Counted from the first letter of the stretch, positions 37,661 to 50,459 are shown. The stretch is 64,000 nucleotides of DNA from Nymphaea colorata (GCF_008831285.2 NC_045146.1:1-64000); one strand, 5' to 3'. Notes: generated by a model from the letters alone, not told the origin. Numbers and translations are program-made.

Positions 37661-37905
37661 ACCATCAATTGCGTATCTAGTTAGAACATTGTATCTAAGA
37701 ACATGTGTTACAAACGCCCGTTTCTTTTCTTATTTGAGTAACTCTGCATTCAGTTTCAGACTGCTCGAATCCTCACCGTCTTAAGATACAGCCAAAAATA
37801 TAAAAAAAAGAACTTTCACTCGTTGCTGATCCCTCGACCGCTCGACCAGAAGCGTTATTTTTCCTTTTTTCTCTGCTTGCCAATCTCCTTTTGTTCAACA
37901 CCTTG

Positions 37906-38060
37906 CTATTTGTTGCGCTTAAAAGCAGTAGGGGCCGCAGGCTGCACGTTCCTGGCACTGGAGAGGCCTTCCAACTTTGACTTGCCTAAAAAGAAGTCAT
38001 AAAATACCATGCGCAAGCGGGAGTGCAGATATGTAGAAGGCTCAAGGAACTCCTGGTCGG
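37906..38060 (-). CDS. Terminal exon of an unrecognised gene
   Basis: On the - strand an acceptor (TTTGCTGTATCAG, ending at 38061) is followed by 51 codons and a TAG at 37908-37906. The peptide includes DQEFLEPSTYLHSRLRMVFY, then DFFLGKSKLEGLSSARNVQ and PAAPTAFKRNK at the C-terminus. It has protein-like composition and codon use. An in-frame TGA lies just upstream of the acceptor, as expected for an intron. I do not recognise the family. No preceding exon was found on the - strand up to about 39 kb, where duplicated sequence (38390-38900) intervenes. It may therefore be a cut-off gene end or have a long intron. A chance open frame is possible but less likely. Confidence 0.4.
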
Positions 38061-38389
38061 CTGATACAGCAAATCAAATAGCAAACCTCAGTGCAAAGAT
38101 GTGAGTTTGTTTGTGATCCACCAGAAAAAGAGAGAGAGAATTGATCAATCAACGCACCATGAGGAGGAAGGATTAACTTAATTTGTAAAACTTTAAACAA
38201 AACTTAAAGCAATACTTCACAAGTTTATGCCAAAAACATAAAGATTGCAGTCATAATTCTACGTGAGCCAGATATAAGCAAAGGTTAAAAACCGGATGAT
38301 CTCTGTATTGTCATGCGAGCCATGTTGCTGGCTACACAATGAGAAACTAATCTGGTCGCACTTCTCTTTTAACAGGGAGAAATCAATCA

Positions 38390-38900
38390 ATGCTTGCTTA
38401 AACCCTCCTTTATCCAGGCTTGGGACTGGTATCCGCCAAGTAAAACCTCAACCAATGGCGGAGTTAAAAATTTTTGTACCAGCTGCTCAGTACATGATTA
38501 CCAATTGATACCACCACCAACTTGAAGAAAGTGATAAAAAAGCACCGACGGTTACACCATTGAAGCTCCTCTTTCCTTCATGCCTGTAATCTTCCTCAAA
38601 TAAAACGCATGCGGTACTTAATACAAGAAATGTAGCTGATAGCTATGCTACTAATAGAGCAGCGGATAAGCCTCCTTCCAGTACAGGAATATTGCAAGTC
38701 TACCCAATGCAGGTTGTGCAAAAACAATAGGACCCGTTGATGCAAAAAGAACCCAAAGGTCATGGGCGCAGAATAGATGCTAGACCGCTCTTAAGAAGAA
38801 CTTAACAATGAAACATGAGATGTTTCCTGGCAAATTCCTTCAGCTGAATGAAATAATTTGGAGACTAATCTAAGTCACCAGGGTGCAGCATTTCTGCGGT
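38390..38900 (-). repeat. Diverged partial copy of 28970-29650
   Basis: Begins with the CTTTATCCAGGCTTGGGACT motif and continues with weaker matches to the 28970-29650 block, such as AAGCACCGACGGTTA...ATTGAAG.TCCTCTT and GAAACATGAGATGTTTCC. It is the fifth trace of the duplicated locus in the window. Confidence 0.55.
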
Positions 38901-39454
38901 ATAATGGGCGTTGAGTGCAATTGTTTGTGGAAATGTCTGCTGTTTTCTTTTGAGTTTATGTTTTTGGAATAGTGATGCAACCTATAAGTGAGAGATTTCA
39001 ATGGCTGGGCTTCTCATTGTTGCTATGCAAAGTTCTCATTGTTACTATGCAAAAAGGACGCAAAATATTTGCATCATTCTTTTTTTTGAGCTCTGCTTCT
39101 GTGTAAAAATTATGTTCTTTAAACGAATAAAACACCATATTAGTAGGTGGCTTTGTAGTACGAAGCATCGATGGTGTCTATTGGTTTCTTTCTTTCTAGT
39201 CTGCAGACTATCTAATTTTAAAGTTGTATTTAAAATTTTGTTATATTTAAAATTTTTCATTTTGAAGGTAAAACCATAAAAAATGGCAAACATAAGGAAA
39301 GTAAAAAAGTTGTTTCAAATTCTCTTGTCATGAATGTTAATGATATTAATGTTTCAAAGTCTTCTACACTACATGATGAAGCATATGCATCCGAAGAACA
39401 ACCACTATGAAAAGAAATAAAAGCGGCCACTAAAGAAAATTACAATTTTGATGT

Positions 39455-39545
39455 TGGTTTATAGACAATTTTTTGTCATATATTACATATATATATATAG
39501 ACAATTTTTTGTCATATATTACATATATATATATATATATTAAAT
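39455..39545 (+). repeat. ~40-bp tandem duplication with TA tract
   Basis: ATAGACAATTTTTTGTCATA and the TTACATATATA tail occur twice, followed by a TAA/AATA trinucleotide run to about 39565. ACAATTTTTTGT is itself near-palindromic. Confidence 0.9.
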
Positions 39546-39569
39546 TAATAATAATAATAATAATAAATA

Positions 39570-40870
39570 CTCTCACCGCACCTAAATTTTTTGAAATGTG
39601 CCGCACTCGCACCTTCTTCTGAAAAAAAATCTAGCAGAGTAAGCTTTAAAATACAGCTGAAGACCATCTTCTGCGATCTCCCCGATCTCCCATACCACTT
39701 TAGTGTAGAACAAGAAGAAAAAAAACTGATGAAAAAAGCACACAATATCGGCACACAAGGCCAATTAACAAAAAAAACTAGACAAAATTGCAGAGCTCAA
39801 CCACAAACATAAAATAAACTAGTAAGAAAAATAACAAAAAATAAAAAACGATGACAGGGAGAAGAGAAGGTAAACTAAAAAAAAAAAAAAGGACAGGCAA
39901 ACCAGCAGCAAAATCCCCAAGAAGCAATGAGATGAAAAGGAGAAGAGAGGACGAACAATAAAAAGAGAGGACGAACAATCATGAAAGCTTTTCTTTTTTT
40001 GTTTCTCTACATCACAGCTAGTTCGATTTATATAGGTGCAAAGGATTTGGAATTTAAATGTGCTGATTATATGGAGAGTTGGATTTAAATTAAATCAACA
40101 CATTGGAAAATTAAGAAAGCCCAATATTGAAACTCGATAGTTTTGGATTCTTACAACTGCAGTGGCCCCAGCTCCAGTCATTGTTTGCTTTAGTTAGTTT
40201 TTGTTTGAATTTGAGCAAAAACCCACTGTTAGTTCTTAAGTCAGAAATGCATGAATTGGATAAAACCCATGTTACCATTATGAATTGAAACTAATGCAAT
40301 GAGATGGAACATACTTGTCAGATCCAGATATCTAAACACTAGATCAGATATGTGCATTCATATTCGGATAAGTCAGTTTCAAATATCTGAATCATGATAT
40401 TCGTGTTATAAGTTAAATCATGATATTCGTGTTATAAGTTAATCATCCAATCGGATATTTATTAAAGCTAAAGCTGGATCTGATTTGACATGACCTCTTA
40501 AAATCGAATCTAAACTGAATCCTTGATCGGATCTTATCTTTTTTTCCATATCCGGTTTATCTGAAACGGACCGGTTAGATACCCGGTCCAGAAACAATCC
40601 ATTGTCCTTCATAACCCTCTCTGGCATCATCCCCTCATTTCTGTTGCATCTCTATGCGCACGGTATACAAAGTTCAAATAAAACGACAGAATATCCATGC
40701 AATCAAACTCTCCCTATTATCAAAATGCTCTGACTCTATTTTTTCTTTTTTTCTTTTCAAATTAAAGGTAAGAAATGGAAGTTAACATGAGAGGTAGGCC
40801 CAATGAGCTGCCATTAGCTTATTCATATTTACATATATAGGAAAATTGAATGATACTTTAGTTTTCTAAA
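39570..40870. other. Intergenic stretch, mostly low complexity
   Basis: Purine-rich 39770-39970, a TATATAAAT box on the - strand near 40031-40039, and a 27-bp duplication (ATCATGATATTCGTGTTATA) at about 40390-40443. No gene recognised. Confidence 0.4.
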
Positions 40871-40875
40871 GTTAC

Positions 40876-41078
40876 TATAACAACCCGACCCACTTCCGGG
40901 TTCGGGCCCTTGGTTCGATGGATCTCAACCCATCCCCTACTAGTTTCGGTTCCAATCCTAAAAAGGTTAGAAACCAAGACAATCATCTCATTAATGACCT
41001 CCCTTTATAAATCCTTGAAGATCTTTTACAATTTTTTTTACAATTTTCGATAACGGACTAAACTTCTGGGGTGTTACA
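40876..41078 (-). repeat. TRIM 3' LTR
   Basis: 203-bp LTR, TGTAACACCCC...TTGTTATA on the - strand, preceded by the polypurine tract. It is longer than the other LTR mainly through small indels near its TTTTTTTACAATTTT part. Confidence 0.88.
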
Positions 41079-41247
41079 ATCCACCCTCCTTAAGGCACAT
41101 GCATCCGCGTGTGTGGTACCTCAGGTCCAAGTGTTGAAACCGGCTCTGATACCAAGACAATCATCTCATTAATGACCCCCGTTAAGGCACACGCATCCGC
41201 GTGTGTGGTACCCCAGGTCCAAGTGTTCAAACCGGCTCTGATACCAC
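41079..41247 (-). repeat. TRIM interior with internal duplication
   Basis: The segment GGCACA.GCATCCGCGTGTG to GGCTCTGATACCA (+ strand) occurs twice. Between the two copies lies a short piece of LTR sequence (AAGACAATCATCTCATTAATG). This gives two primer-binding-site copies (about 41147-41159 and 41234-41246), suggesting a template switch during reverse transcription. Confidence 0.75.
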
Positions 41248-41437
41248 TATAACAATCCGATCCACTCTCGGGTTCGAGCCCCTGGTTCGACCGATCCCAA
41301 CCCGCCTCCTAGCAGTTTCGGTTTCAATCCTAAAAAGGCTAGGAACCAAGACAATCATCTCATTAAAACATCCCTTTATAAGCTCTTGAAAATCCCTCAC
41401 AATTTTCGATACGGGACTAAACTTCAGGAGTGTTACA
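41248..41437 (-). repeat. TRIM 5' LTR
   Basis: 190-bp LTR directly upstream (on the - strand) of the tRNA-Met primer-binding site. Confidence 0.88.
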
Positions 41438-41654
41438 GTTACCCTTCTATATAATAAAAGTCGTATGATCCATCATACGGTTAAGAGAAAAATAAAAAGA
41501 AAAAAGTGATGAGTATTTTCATCATGTGGTATTAGTTTTTTTCTCTTTTTTTTCTATGTTTTTCTTTCAACCACCAGATGAATGACTCTAAATAGATAGG
41601 TAAGTAATCAGTCAAACTCACTGTTCACTCTATCTCTATCTCTCCCTCTTTCTT

Positions 41655-41703
<49 letters not shown>
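41655..41703. repeat. TA microsatellite at the border of the third arm copy
   Basis: About 24 TA dinucleotides. Similarity to the left arm starts shortly to the right. Confidence 0.9.
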
Positions 41704-41706
<3 letters not shown>

Positions 41707-41939
41707 TGAGTGAACAATAATTGTGGTTATCTAGAGTCACCTAACCATCCAACTTGAACCATCCATCTAAAGAAGATAAATGATTGAGAGAGAAATAAGA
41801 AAAAAAATGTGTAAATTAATATTACATGACGAAAATGTCCATCACATCTTTCTCATTGTTTTTTTCTCTTAATTATCCATCATGTTTGATCACCGGCCTT
41901 ATTAGATAGCTAAGTGACTCTTAAAATCACCATTCAATT

Positions 41940-41943
41940 TTTT

Positions 41944-41995
<52 letters not shown>

Positions 41996-41998
41996 ATC
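41940..41998. repeat. CT then AT microsatellite
   Basis: Equivalent in place to the microsatellites at 600-620 and 24480 in the arms, but expanded. Confidence 0.85.
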
Positions 41999-44900
41999 AT
42001 GTCTCTTTTTCATATTATAAAAGAAGAAACACCCAAAGAATCAATTATGTATATATAGAGAGAAAAATAAAAACAAGTTCAATTTTTTGTGTCATTTTAA
42101 TTTTAATAGAAATAATATCAATAAAAGAAAATGATAGAAAAAAGTGTACAAAAACAATTGACGTGTTTTATCTGCCTATCTTGTTTTAGCCCAACGGATT
42201 GGTTGATTTAGTGCGATTGCGATCAATATTCATGCATTATTTCAACCTGGTTGCGATCTTGGGGGCTCAAAATTACTTGAATGCCTTTAACGTCAAGAAA
42301 AGCAACGACACCCGCCCCCTTTTCCTCTCAAGGGTAAAAATGGAAAAATGGTTTTTTTTTTTAAGTCAAAGAATGAAGATACCTCATACCCCTCCACCAC
42401 TGTTAAAGGCAACTTACTTTCAACTGTTGCTATGGATACTTGCCATATTGGACGTTCTTTTATGTACTAACATGTCCAAAATTTTATTCATATGTTTGCA
42501 TTGGAGAGTGTTCGTTATATAGTTCTTATAAAATGCTACGGAATCAACTTAGTTCCCATGATTTTAGGATCAAAATTAAAACAGGGCGTGACACTAAAAA
42601 TTATAAACAAAGCGAGGGCGAAAAAGAAGAAGGAAAAATTAAACTTACGTGAAGAAAAAATGTGGGATGCATAGGCATGGTAGCTAAATATATATTCAAA
42701 CTTTTTGAATCCAGTTAATGATCAGAAAAATCCAAACACAACCATAATACATGTCCGAATGGATGCATGTAAGATTCAATTTCTCAGTGGATCCAGTTAC
42801 ATAAAAATGAATTTGATCTCGATTTTGTTACATTTGGTTCAATTGTGTACATTTTCGCTAACTTTTTCCGATTTTTCTTTTTTTATACGAGTCCGATCTT
42901 CGAAAGAGGTATTCACTAATATTATTCTGGAGCTTTTGATTTTCCAATGGACATGAAAATTAAGCTGGCACTAATTTCCTAGAAGCAGCTTGAAAACCAC
43001 TGTTGTCATCCAAATGACCACGTTTAAGAAGTAAAATCCTGGGTTCTCCTAATTATATGAAGCAAGCATGTCAGAAATTACGCCATTCGTCGACTATTTA
43101 TTTCAAGGTTTCCTTGTTGGTTCCTGGGACTTCCATTGATTGCCATTCTCAAAGGCAAACCACCTTCGAGTTAAAGCCCAATAATTTAAGCATTGATTTT
43201 CACGGTTAGTTGTAGGTTCAATATCTGATACCGATAGCAACGAACTTTTCTTGTCAAGTTCTTGGTCTGTAAACAATCGGATCTATTAAAAAAACCACAG
43301 CAGAAATTGGTTGTCTTTGTCATCATTACGTTGTTGTTATAGCAGTTCATTATCCATTACATTTTCTTTTGGCGGGGCTTAAACCTGATCAGATCCACCT
43401 CGCTAGATGAGAAGATCTTGAATTCTTGATTTTCTAAGTTAAACCTCACCTGCTCTCACCTTGGGATGCACAAAACTGACTCAAACTGCATGTATAAGAT
43501 GTTAGGTTGTTGTGATTTGCTGTCGTTATAATCATATGCGTACCGACTTGGTGCATGGACTCTTCTGCTCAGGCTGTCAGGCATGGTGCGAACGCAACTG
43601 TAATAGTGTTGGTTATCAAGATTTGGATCCGGCCGTGAAGGGCGGGATCCGATAACTTTCAAATGAAATGGCGGCATTTGAAAGTGGTGGTGGCTTGAAT
43701 CCACCCATAATGAGGATGCTTATCCCTGCAACTGCAAATGAGCTCGATGATCATCCAAATGACCATGCTTATCCTTTACATGAACAAATTTATAAATAGG
43801 AGACGATTCCGATGGTTGGGTGATGAGAAATTGAACGAGGCATTTCAGCAAAGAAGAGATTACCCGCTCTTCTCTCAAAGGTGTCTGAATCTCTCCTTCC
43901 TTGAGAGGTTACGAGCCTATCGAGCGATCCCGAGTCGCGTCCATCTTCACCTTCTCTTCCGCTACAAAGCTAAGGTAAATGATCTGAATCTTTATATTGT
44001 GCCATCGAAAAGAAGTATGTGATGCATGCGCGGAACGGGTATGGAAAACCCAAGATTCGTATCAGAGCAAGATTTACAGTCTTCTCCGGCAATGGCTGGA
44101 TTCCACCGTTTTTTCATTGTTACGCCTCTCGGTTTCGGCGTACAGGGCCGTTGGCCCTGCTGTTACTGTTTGGAGTGCCGGAATCCCTCTTCCTACAGCA
44201 TCTAAAGATCAAACAGAATAAAATAAAAAGGAAGAAAGGGGTGAGTAGAGGGTCAAACGCATACTGCACAGGAGGCCACCGGAATCTGTCGCCGGTGGTT
44301 GTGTCCTCTCTTGCAGGCAGCAAGAATGGCAGAGTAGCAGGTTTTCTGCCCTTTTTTTTTTTTTTTTTTTGCCCGATGCTTTTTAGGTTCTTGCGAGCCG
44401 CTTTCGCCTACTCCCTCTTCCTTTACTTTATATCGGATTTCGTATGGGTATTATATCATTTCGTTGGTACCCAATTTAATTCAAATAATACGGCTTAGAT
44501 TTGCTAACATTTGGTTTCAGATCCATATTCTTATTCAAGTCTGATGTGCGATCCATTTAAAGATTAGTGTTCAGGGATCATAATTTGAATCCATGTTCCT
44601 AACTTGAATTCTTTTGAGGTATATGAATTTATAAAAGGACGTCACATATTGATGCATTGGATCTGCATGTCTGGATCTCGTTTTACTTGAAGATTCGTTT
44701 CTGTTAATGTCATTCTTGATTTAGATCCATGTTTATGATCCAAATGAGATTATTATCTAAATTATATCCGTAGAGCCAAAGATGTTCAGAGTCGAAACTT
44801 GGCCTCGATTTTTTTGGGACCTATGAAGACCAGTACAGCATGAGATTTGGCTTCATGCCCAACTGGTCCATAATGAATTGAACACTTTCGGAAATGGGAA

Positions 44901-46391
44901 TGTCTTCATAAATGCCTGAATGTTCTCCTAGACGAAGATTAGTCTCTTTTCAAGGAGATGTATTATATAAAACATGGCAGTGGCATCGTCTTCTCTGAAA
45001 TGCAAAATGTTTGCAATCTGTCTTTCTGCTGCATCTCTAGTTCATGATGCAGTCTACCTTTCTATAGTCTTGTGAGTGCCTAGACTTGTTGATTCAGCTT
45101 TTGTTGTGAAATATATTACATAATTTTATGGTCATCTGAGCTATTGCTAGCCAACCAGCCTACTAAGAAAGACATGGAATACATCTTGAGAGCTATTCAT
45201 AATCCTTTTTTTAAAAAAAAAAATTGTAGTTCATCGGCCTAATCATTGGGTCTGGAATCCTAACTAGTGCAGTTGATTGTCCAGATTTAATGCAATTAAG
45301 CATTGCTGCATGCACCTGGGATCAGGAAAATTGTCTCAAAGTCTACATCCAAGTTGTTACAGGTGCATATGTCACGTTCTCATTACCATCCTACTCCTGT
45401 TAGCTTGGTCATCTCTTATTATGCATGGAGATTAGGTAAGGATGCTTTTGTAGATCCAATCAGGTACGTATATGACTGTCTTTGTCTAATCTCTGAATTT
45501 CAGTTTTGGTTTATTTATTGGGTACTTTTGTTTAGATGTGAAATTTTTGCACCAGAGAGATTTCTGCGCTGGGAATTTGCTATTATCAGAGTTTTTCTAT
45601 GTTGGTCTTCAAAAAGTGTATGTGCAGATTGTGTTGCAGTACGAGGAACAAAGGAATGCTTTCTGCAGATTAATTTTTCTCCCTCTTTTATCTACTTTTC
45701 TAATTACTCTCTTTTCTGAAACTGCTTTTTCTCCTTTACAGCATCTTTTCTTTCTCTTTGTGTATTTGAATAGTTTGACACTCGTCTTTTTAGCTTTTCA
45801 TTTTTCATATATTATCTTGTATCTGTAGTTAAGATGATAGGGGACATGGTCTGAATCCATTGGTAGTTAGGCGATGAGAGCATTTGGTGCAAATTCATTA
45901 GTTTTTTTGATCCGGTTTTAGTTGAATTCAAGATGTAATTTCTGTTTTCCAGAGTCCAACTTCTTTTGATCACTTGTTTGCAGAAGGTTTGTAGGTTTTG
46001 AGCTAAGTGGTCAATTGTCTATAGTTGTTGCATTATGTGTGCCAATTGAATTATGTTTGCCAGTAACACTGAGGTGGATTATTATAACTCCAGTCCAAAT
46101 TTTTTTGAGGAACTCACTCAGGATTTATTCTGGCCATTCTTAGTAGTATGGGTGTAGCTCCCTAAGGGGGCCATTATATAATTTACAAAATTTTTCATGG
46201 GGGACCTTATGAATGTCTTTTAAAGATGTTATGTAGTAAATATTTTACTTTTCAGACACCCTAATGCCATGGCCCCCTAGCTCTGCCCCGTTATAGTAAA
46301 TCGATTGGCCAACTATGTCACATGGGGAGTGGGGATACAGGTGCAAAGCAATTTTGAATGTGGAACATTGATTCTTTCAACGATTTAGAGG

Positions 46392-46456
46392 AATCTGGCC
46401 TCTCTCACACAAAACCTAATATAATACATTGGGCGGCGTGTGTGAGAGGCCAGATG
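46392..46456. repeat. Short perfect hairpin beside the fold-back element
   Basis: ATCTGGCCTCTCTCACAC and its perfect complement GTGTGAGAGGCCAGAT enclose about 30 bp. The same hairpin with one mismatch lies at about 5429-5492 and, mirrored, near 19580-19645. It looks like a tiny terminal-inverted-repeat element, or the foot of a larger one, adjoining the fold-back insertion in every copy. Confidence 0.6.
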
Positions 46457-46459
46457 TAT

Positions 46460-48786
46460 ATATATTAGCTCCTATCAGTTTGTAGGAGCAATATTTTCAA
46501 ACTGCAAGGAGACAACCTTTAGAGCAATACACATATAACATTGACTACCATATACTCTCATGTGTACTTACTACTTGTGCACAAAAAAGTTGTATCATAA
46601 ACATACTCATGCGCATTGATGTTACGTGTAGCTAGGGGGAGTCAGCAGAGCCATGGCCTTCCTCAAATTTTAAAGAGAAAGAATCCACACCCAAGCAAAA
46701 TTGTGGATCCACCCACAGATGCTGGCTATATATATTTGTGAATAATATGAATATGCTATTAATACAAATATGCCCTTTATCAGTTTTTTTTTTCCAGGCA
46801 AATGGTACAAAAAATGCAAATGATATGTTGTTTTATAATTTTTGTGTACATCAATATGTATAGGGATATGATTTTTTGTGCACAAATACATGTGACTATG
46901 TGAGTGTGCATGGTGATATACTATTTGTGCACTGCTTTGGAAGATAGTCACTCTGCAGTTTGCACTTGTTGCTACTTTAAAACAATTGGTGCTGAATGGT
47001 TTCATTTTGAAGTGTAAAGTGTTTATTATGTCTCCTGAAATTGCTCTGCAACTGTGTCTACACTTGCACCCCTATTTGCCTCTATACCCATACTTATGTC
47101 ATAGGCATCTGAAGTAAAACCAAGGCACATCAATTGCTGGTTCAAACTTAAAGCATCGAATGCAGTAATATCTTAAAAATCAAATTACTAGTGGAGACCA
47201 ATGGTTTCATCCTTGGCATCTTGCGAACACTAATCAAACAACCTATATTGTCTCCCATAAATCTCCCACTTACCAAGTGTTTGATTCTTTTATACAGCCA
47301 GAGTTTAGGCTCTAGTTTTCTTTATTAGTTATGTATGATATATCACAAACGAAAATTTAAAGAAATTATAGCTTGTCACCATTTGATATGAATAAGATTC
47401 TCTAACACTTTTTTACCTAGGTTATTGCAAATAAGTTTTTCATAAGTATTAATATTATATTATGCTCATCCCCATTCTTACGGCCAACTTTGATTTTTGG
47501 CACTAATATCATTGCCACTATTGCTACTACTATCACCATTACTATTGCTGAACAATGATTATTATTATTATTATTGCTATCACTTTCACCCCCACTACCA
47601 CCATCAACAATAACAACAACTCTTTAAATAAATGCCAACTTTATTTTTTTTGTTTTTTTGTCGGAAAACAGTTAATTAAAAGAGCTCTCTCAAAATCTCT
47701 AATGTGATCTACATGTGTCTACATTACACATTATTGCCTTTCTTGTTGGTTTTCACTCCTTGTGTCTGCCTAATTTTTGAAAAATTTATTGGCAAAAACC
47801 TAGGAAAAAGTGTTATTAAATAACGACATGCTATAATTTCTTTAACTTTTCCTTTATGATATATCATATATAACTAATAGAGAAAACTAGAGCTTGAGGT
47901 TTGGCTGCATAAAAGAATTAGGCACTTGGTAAGTGGGAGACTTATGGGAGACACTATAGGTTGTTTGATTAGTGTTCCCGAGATGCCAAGGATGGAAAAT
48001 TTGGTCTCCCAGATGCCAAGGATGGAACAATTGGTCTCCACTGGTAATTTGTTTTTTAGTATATTACTACATTCGATGTTTTAAGTATGAACCAGCAATT
48101 GATGTGCCTCGGTTTTACTTCATTAGGTCGGATACAAGTGCAGAGCAAGTTCAGGAGACACAATAAAGTATAACAGTTTATATTTCAAAATTAAACCATT
48201 CAGTGTCTATTATTTTAAAGTAGCAACATGTTCAAACTGCACAGTGACTATCTTCCAAGGCATTGCACATATAGTATATGACCATGCACACTCACATGTA
48301 TTTGTGCACAAAAAATCATATCCCTATACATATTGATGTACATAAAAATTATAAAACAGCATATCATTTGCATTTTTTGTACCATTTGCCTGGAAAAACT
48401 CATAAAGGGCATATTTGAATCGATAGCATATTCTTATTATTCACAAATATATACAGTCAGTATCTGTGGGTGGATCGACAATTTTTTGCGCAAATATATA
48501 TAGCCAGCATCTGTTGGTGGATCCACAATTTTTCTTGGGGCCAATTGAAATATTTTAAGATATAAGCATGTGAATTCTTTTTCTTTAAAATTTGAGGAGG
48601 GTCATGGCCCTGCTGGCTACACTCTGACATCAGTGTGCTTGAGTATGTTTATGAATAGGACTTTTTGGTGCATGAGTAGTAAGTACACATGAGTGTGTAT
48701 GGTAGTCTATGTTATCTATGTACTGCTCTAAAGGTTGCCCCTATGCAGTTTGAAAATACTACTCTTACGAACTGATAGGAGCTAAA
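46460..48786. mobile_element. Fold-back transposon, best-preserved copy
   Basis: Both ends are present: TTAGCTCCTATCAGTTTG from 46465 and CAAACTGATAGGAGCTAA-type sequence ending at 48785. The octamer AGATGTAT lies on both flanks (46452-46459 and 48787-48794), a candidate 8-bp target duplication. The left octamer is separated from the repeat proper by a short AT run. Terminal repeats are ~0.95 kb and the loop is about 47450-47770 with no coding frame. Confidence 0.75.
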
Positions 48787-49689
48787 AGATGTATTGCTTG
48801 CTACTCAGTGAAGTGAAATCCTTTATTGCTTCACATTGGGAAGAAGAAAAGTGTTCAAAAAATGTTAAGATGTTCTAGGTGGCATATGGTCTCTTCCTGT
48901 CACCATCGTGTTCTTGCCAGACTAGGTGCATGTCCTATTTGGCTTAGGCATGGTGCAAACACATGTTTAAATAGAATGGACATCTATTATCTAATCAAGT
49001 TCTTGAGGACTACGTTGTTCTAATTCAATTTTAAATTTGTCCTCGATGATTGTCTTGGCATAAAACATGTCCATGGACAGTTCTTTTTTCATACCAGTTG
49101 CTCGATCTGGAAAATACTTTGTCCTTCAGAATATAGCATATAAATTATGTTGTGTTTGGTTTATTGGTGGTCGTGGTTAAGGGGTATTAATTCTTTCTAT
49201 CAAAAAACTCACGTTTCCATTTAGCAGCTTATTGTGGTAGGTATAGAAGAAGTTAATAATATGCAAGGAAATAAGAGAAAGCACTCTTGCTTTTTGCTTG
49301 TGGCTACCTGGTTTTGCTGGTCGGTGACATTGATGTTATCTTTTCTATTTTCATTTTGGTGGCTTTCAAAACCACACCCCCAGTGCTCTTTTGCTCTTTC
49401 TTGGAAGTGGCCGTGGCCAAAGCACTGAACAGTAGAAAAAAAGTTTTTAACTCCGCCATTGGTTCAGGTTTTACCTGGCCAATGCCAGTCCCAAGCCTGG
49501 ATGAAGGAGGAGGGTTTAAGTGTCCATTTCTAATTGCCTAAAATTGCTTGTGATGAGGTCGCTCCCTGACTGGGTGACCCAGCAACATGAACCATTATAT
49601 ATATCTGGTCCCATTTAAGTTCAGTATGATAAGAAGAGTTCACTGATGACTAGATAAGGAGCTTTTGTGGCTGGGCAACCTGTGAAATG

Positions 49690-50410
49690 CTCTCAAGGGA
49701 GTGTTTTTTCTTTTCTTTTTTTCTTTTCTTGTTCCCCCTCTCACCTGATCTATCTCATCGAAGGATACCTCAGCTCCAACCAGCCGGAGAGATTAACATG
49801 GAATGGAGGAAATAGTGAAGATATTATTACCAGAGCTTCTATTCTGGATATAAAAGCTAGAGGCCAAGCTGAACCTTGGCATGAAGGGGGTATGGCTAAC
49901 AAAGAGCTGTCCTGAGGCAAACTGCACGCTCTATGTGAGAGTAGAAGGTGTATACTTACCGAAGACAGGTTGAAGAGACTTGGATTAGCGTGACTTCAGG
50001 CTGCAGTTTATGTGGAAAAGCAGAGGGAGGATGAGTGGCATCTGTTCTTTAAATGCCCAATTAGCCAAAGCATTTGGAGGAGAAGAGTTACTAAATCCAG
50101 AGCGAAGAGTGCCCAAGGGAGGGTACTTCAATGATGGAGCAGGAAGAAGATTAGAAACACAGTTCTTCAAAAATGGTGGAAGAATTGTTTCCATGCTGCC
50201 ATATGGCTCATCTGCAAACAGAGGAATGGTATAAAGCATGGCAAGATCAGTAAGTTTTGCAATGAAGCAGATGTTTGCTGGAAGACATGCGTGGAATTTA
50301 TTGTGGTGCAGGACTGGAGAGATGGAGAGAAGACACAGGGATTTAACCTGCTGGATTGCCACTGGTATTATTTGGGATCAAGAGGCCTGGGATGTGAACG
50401 ATGAAGTCTA
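49690..50410 (+). mobile_element. LINE 3'-end remnant, third copy
   Basis: Same zinc-binding and tryptophan-rich blocks as the arm copies, with different frameshifts, extending further downstream (to about 50410). The extra sequence matches the left arm at 9041-9190, showing that the left arm keeps more of the ancestral segment than the right. Confidence 0.65.
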
Positions 50411-50459
50411 TGTTCATATCTCTATTACCAAATTTAGATGAGGAATTAGACATTGATGA

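Larger units (their letters stand above)
40876..41437 (-). mobile_element. Complete TRIM (terminal-repeat retrotransposon in miniature)
   Basis: Total length 562 bp on the - strand. The 5' LTR is 41437-41248 (190 bp, starts TGTAACACTCC, ends TTGTTATA). After one base comes the primer-binding site TGGTATCAGAGCC (41246-41234), complementary to initiator tRNA-Met. A ~169 bp non-coding interior ends in a purine-rich AAGGAGGGTGGAT, followed by the 3' LTR 41078-40876 (203 bp, starts TGTAACACCCC). The 5-bp target duplication GTTAC flanks it exactly (40871-40875 and 41438-41442). The LTRs differ at a number of positions, so the insertion is not very recent. With no coding capacity it must have been mobilised in trans. 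Confidence 0.92.
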
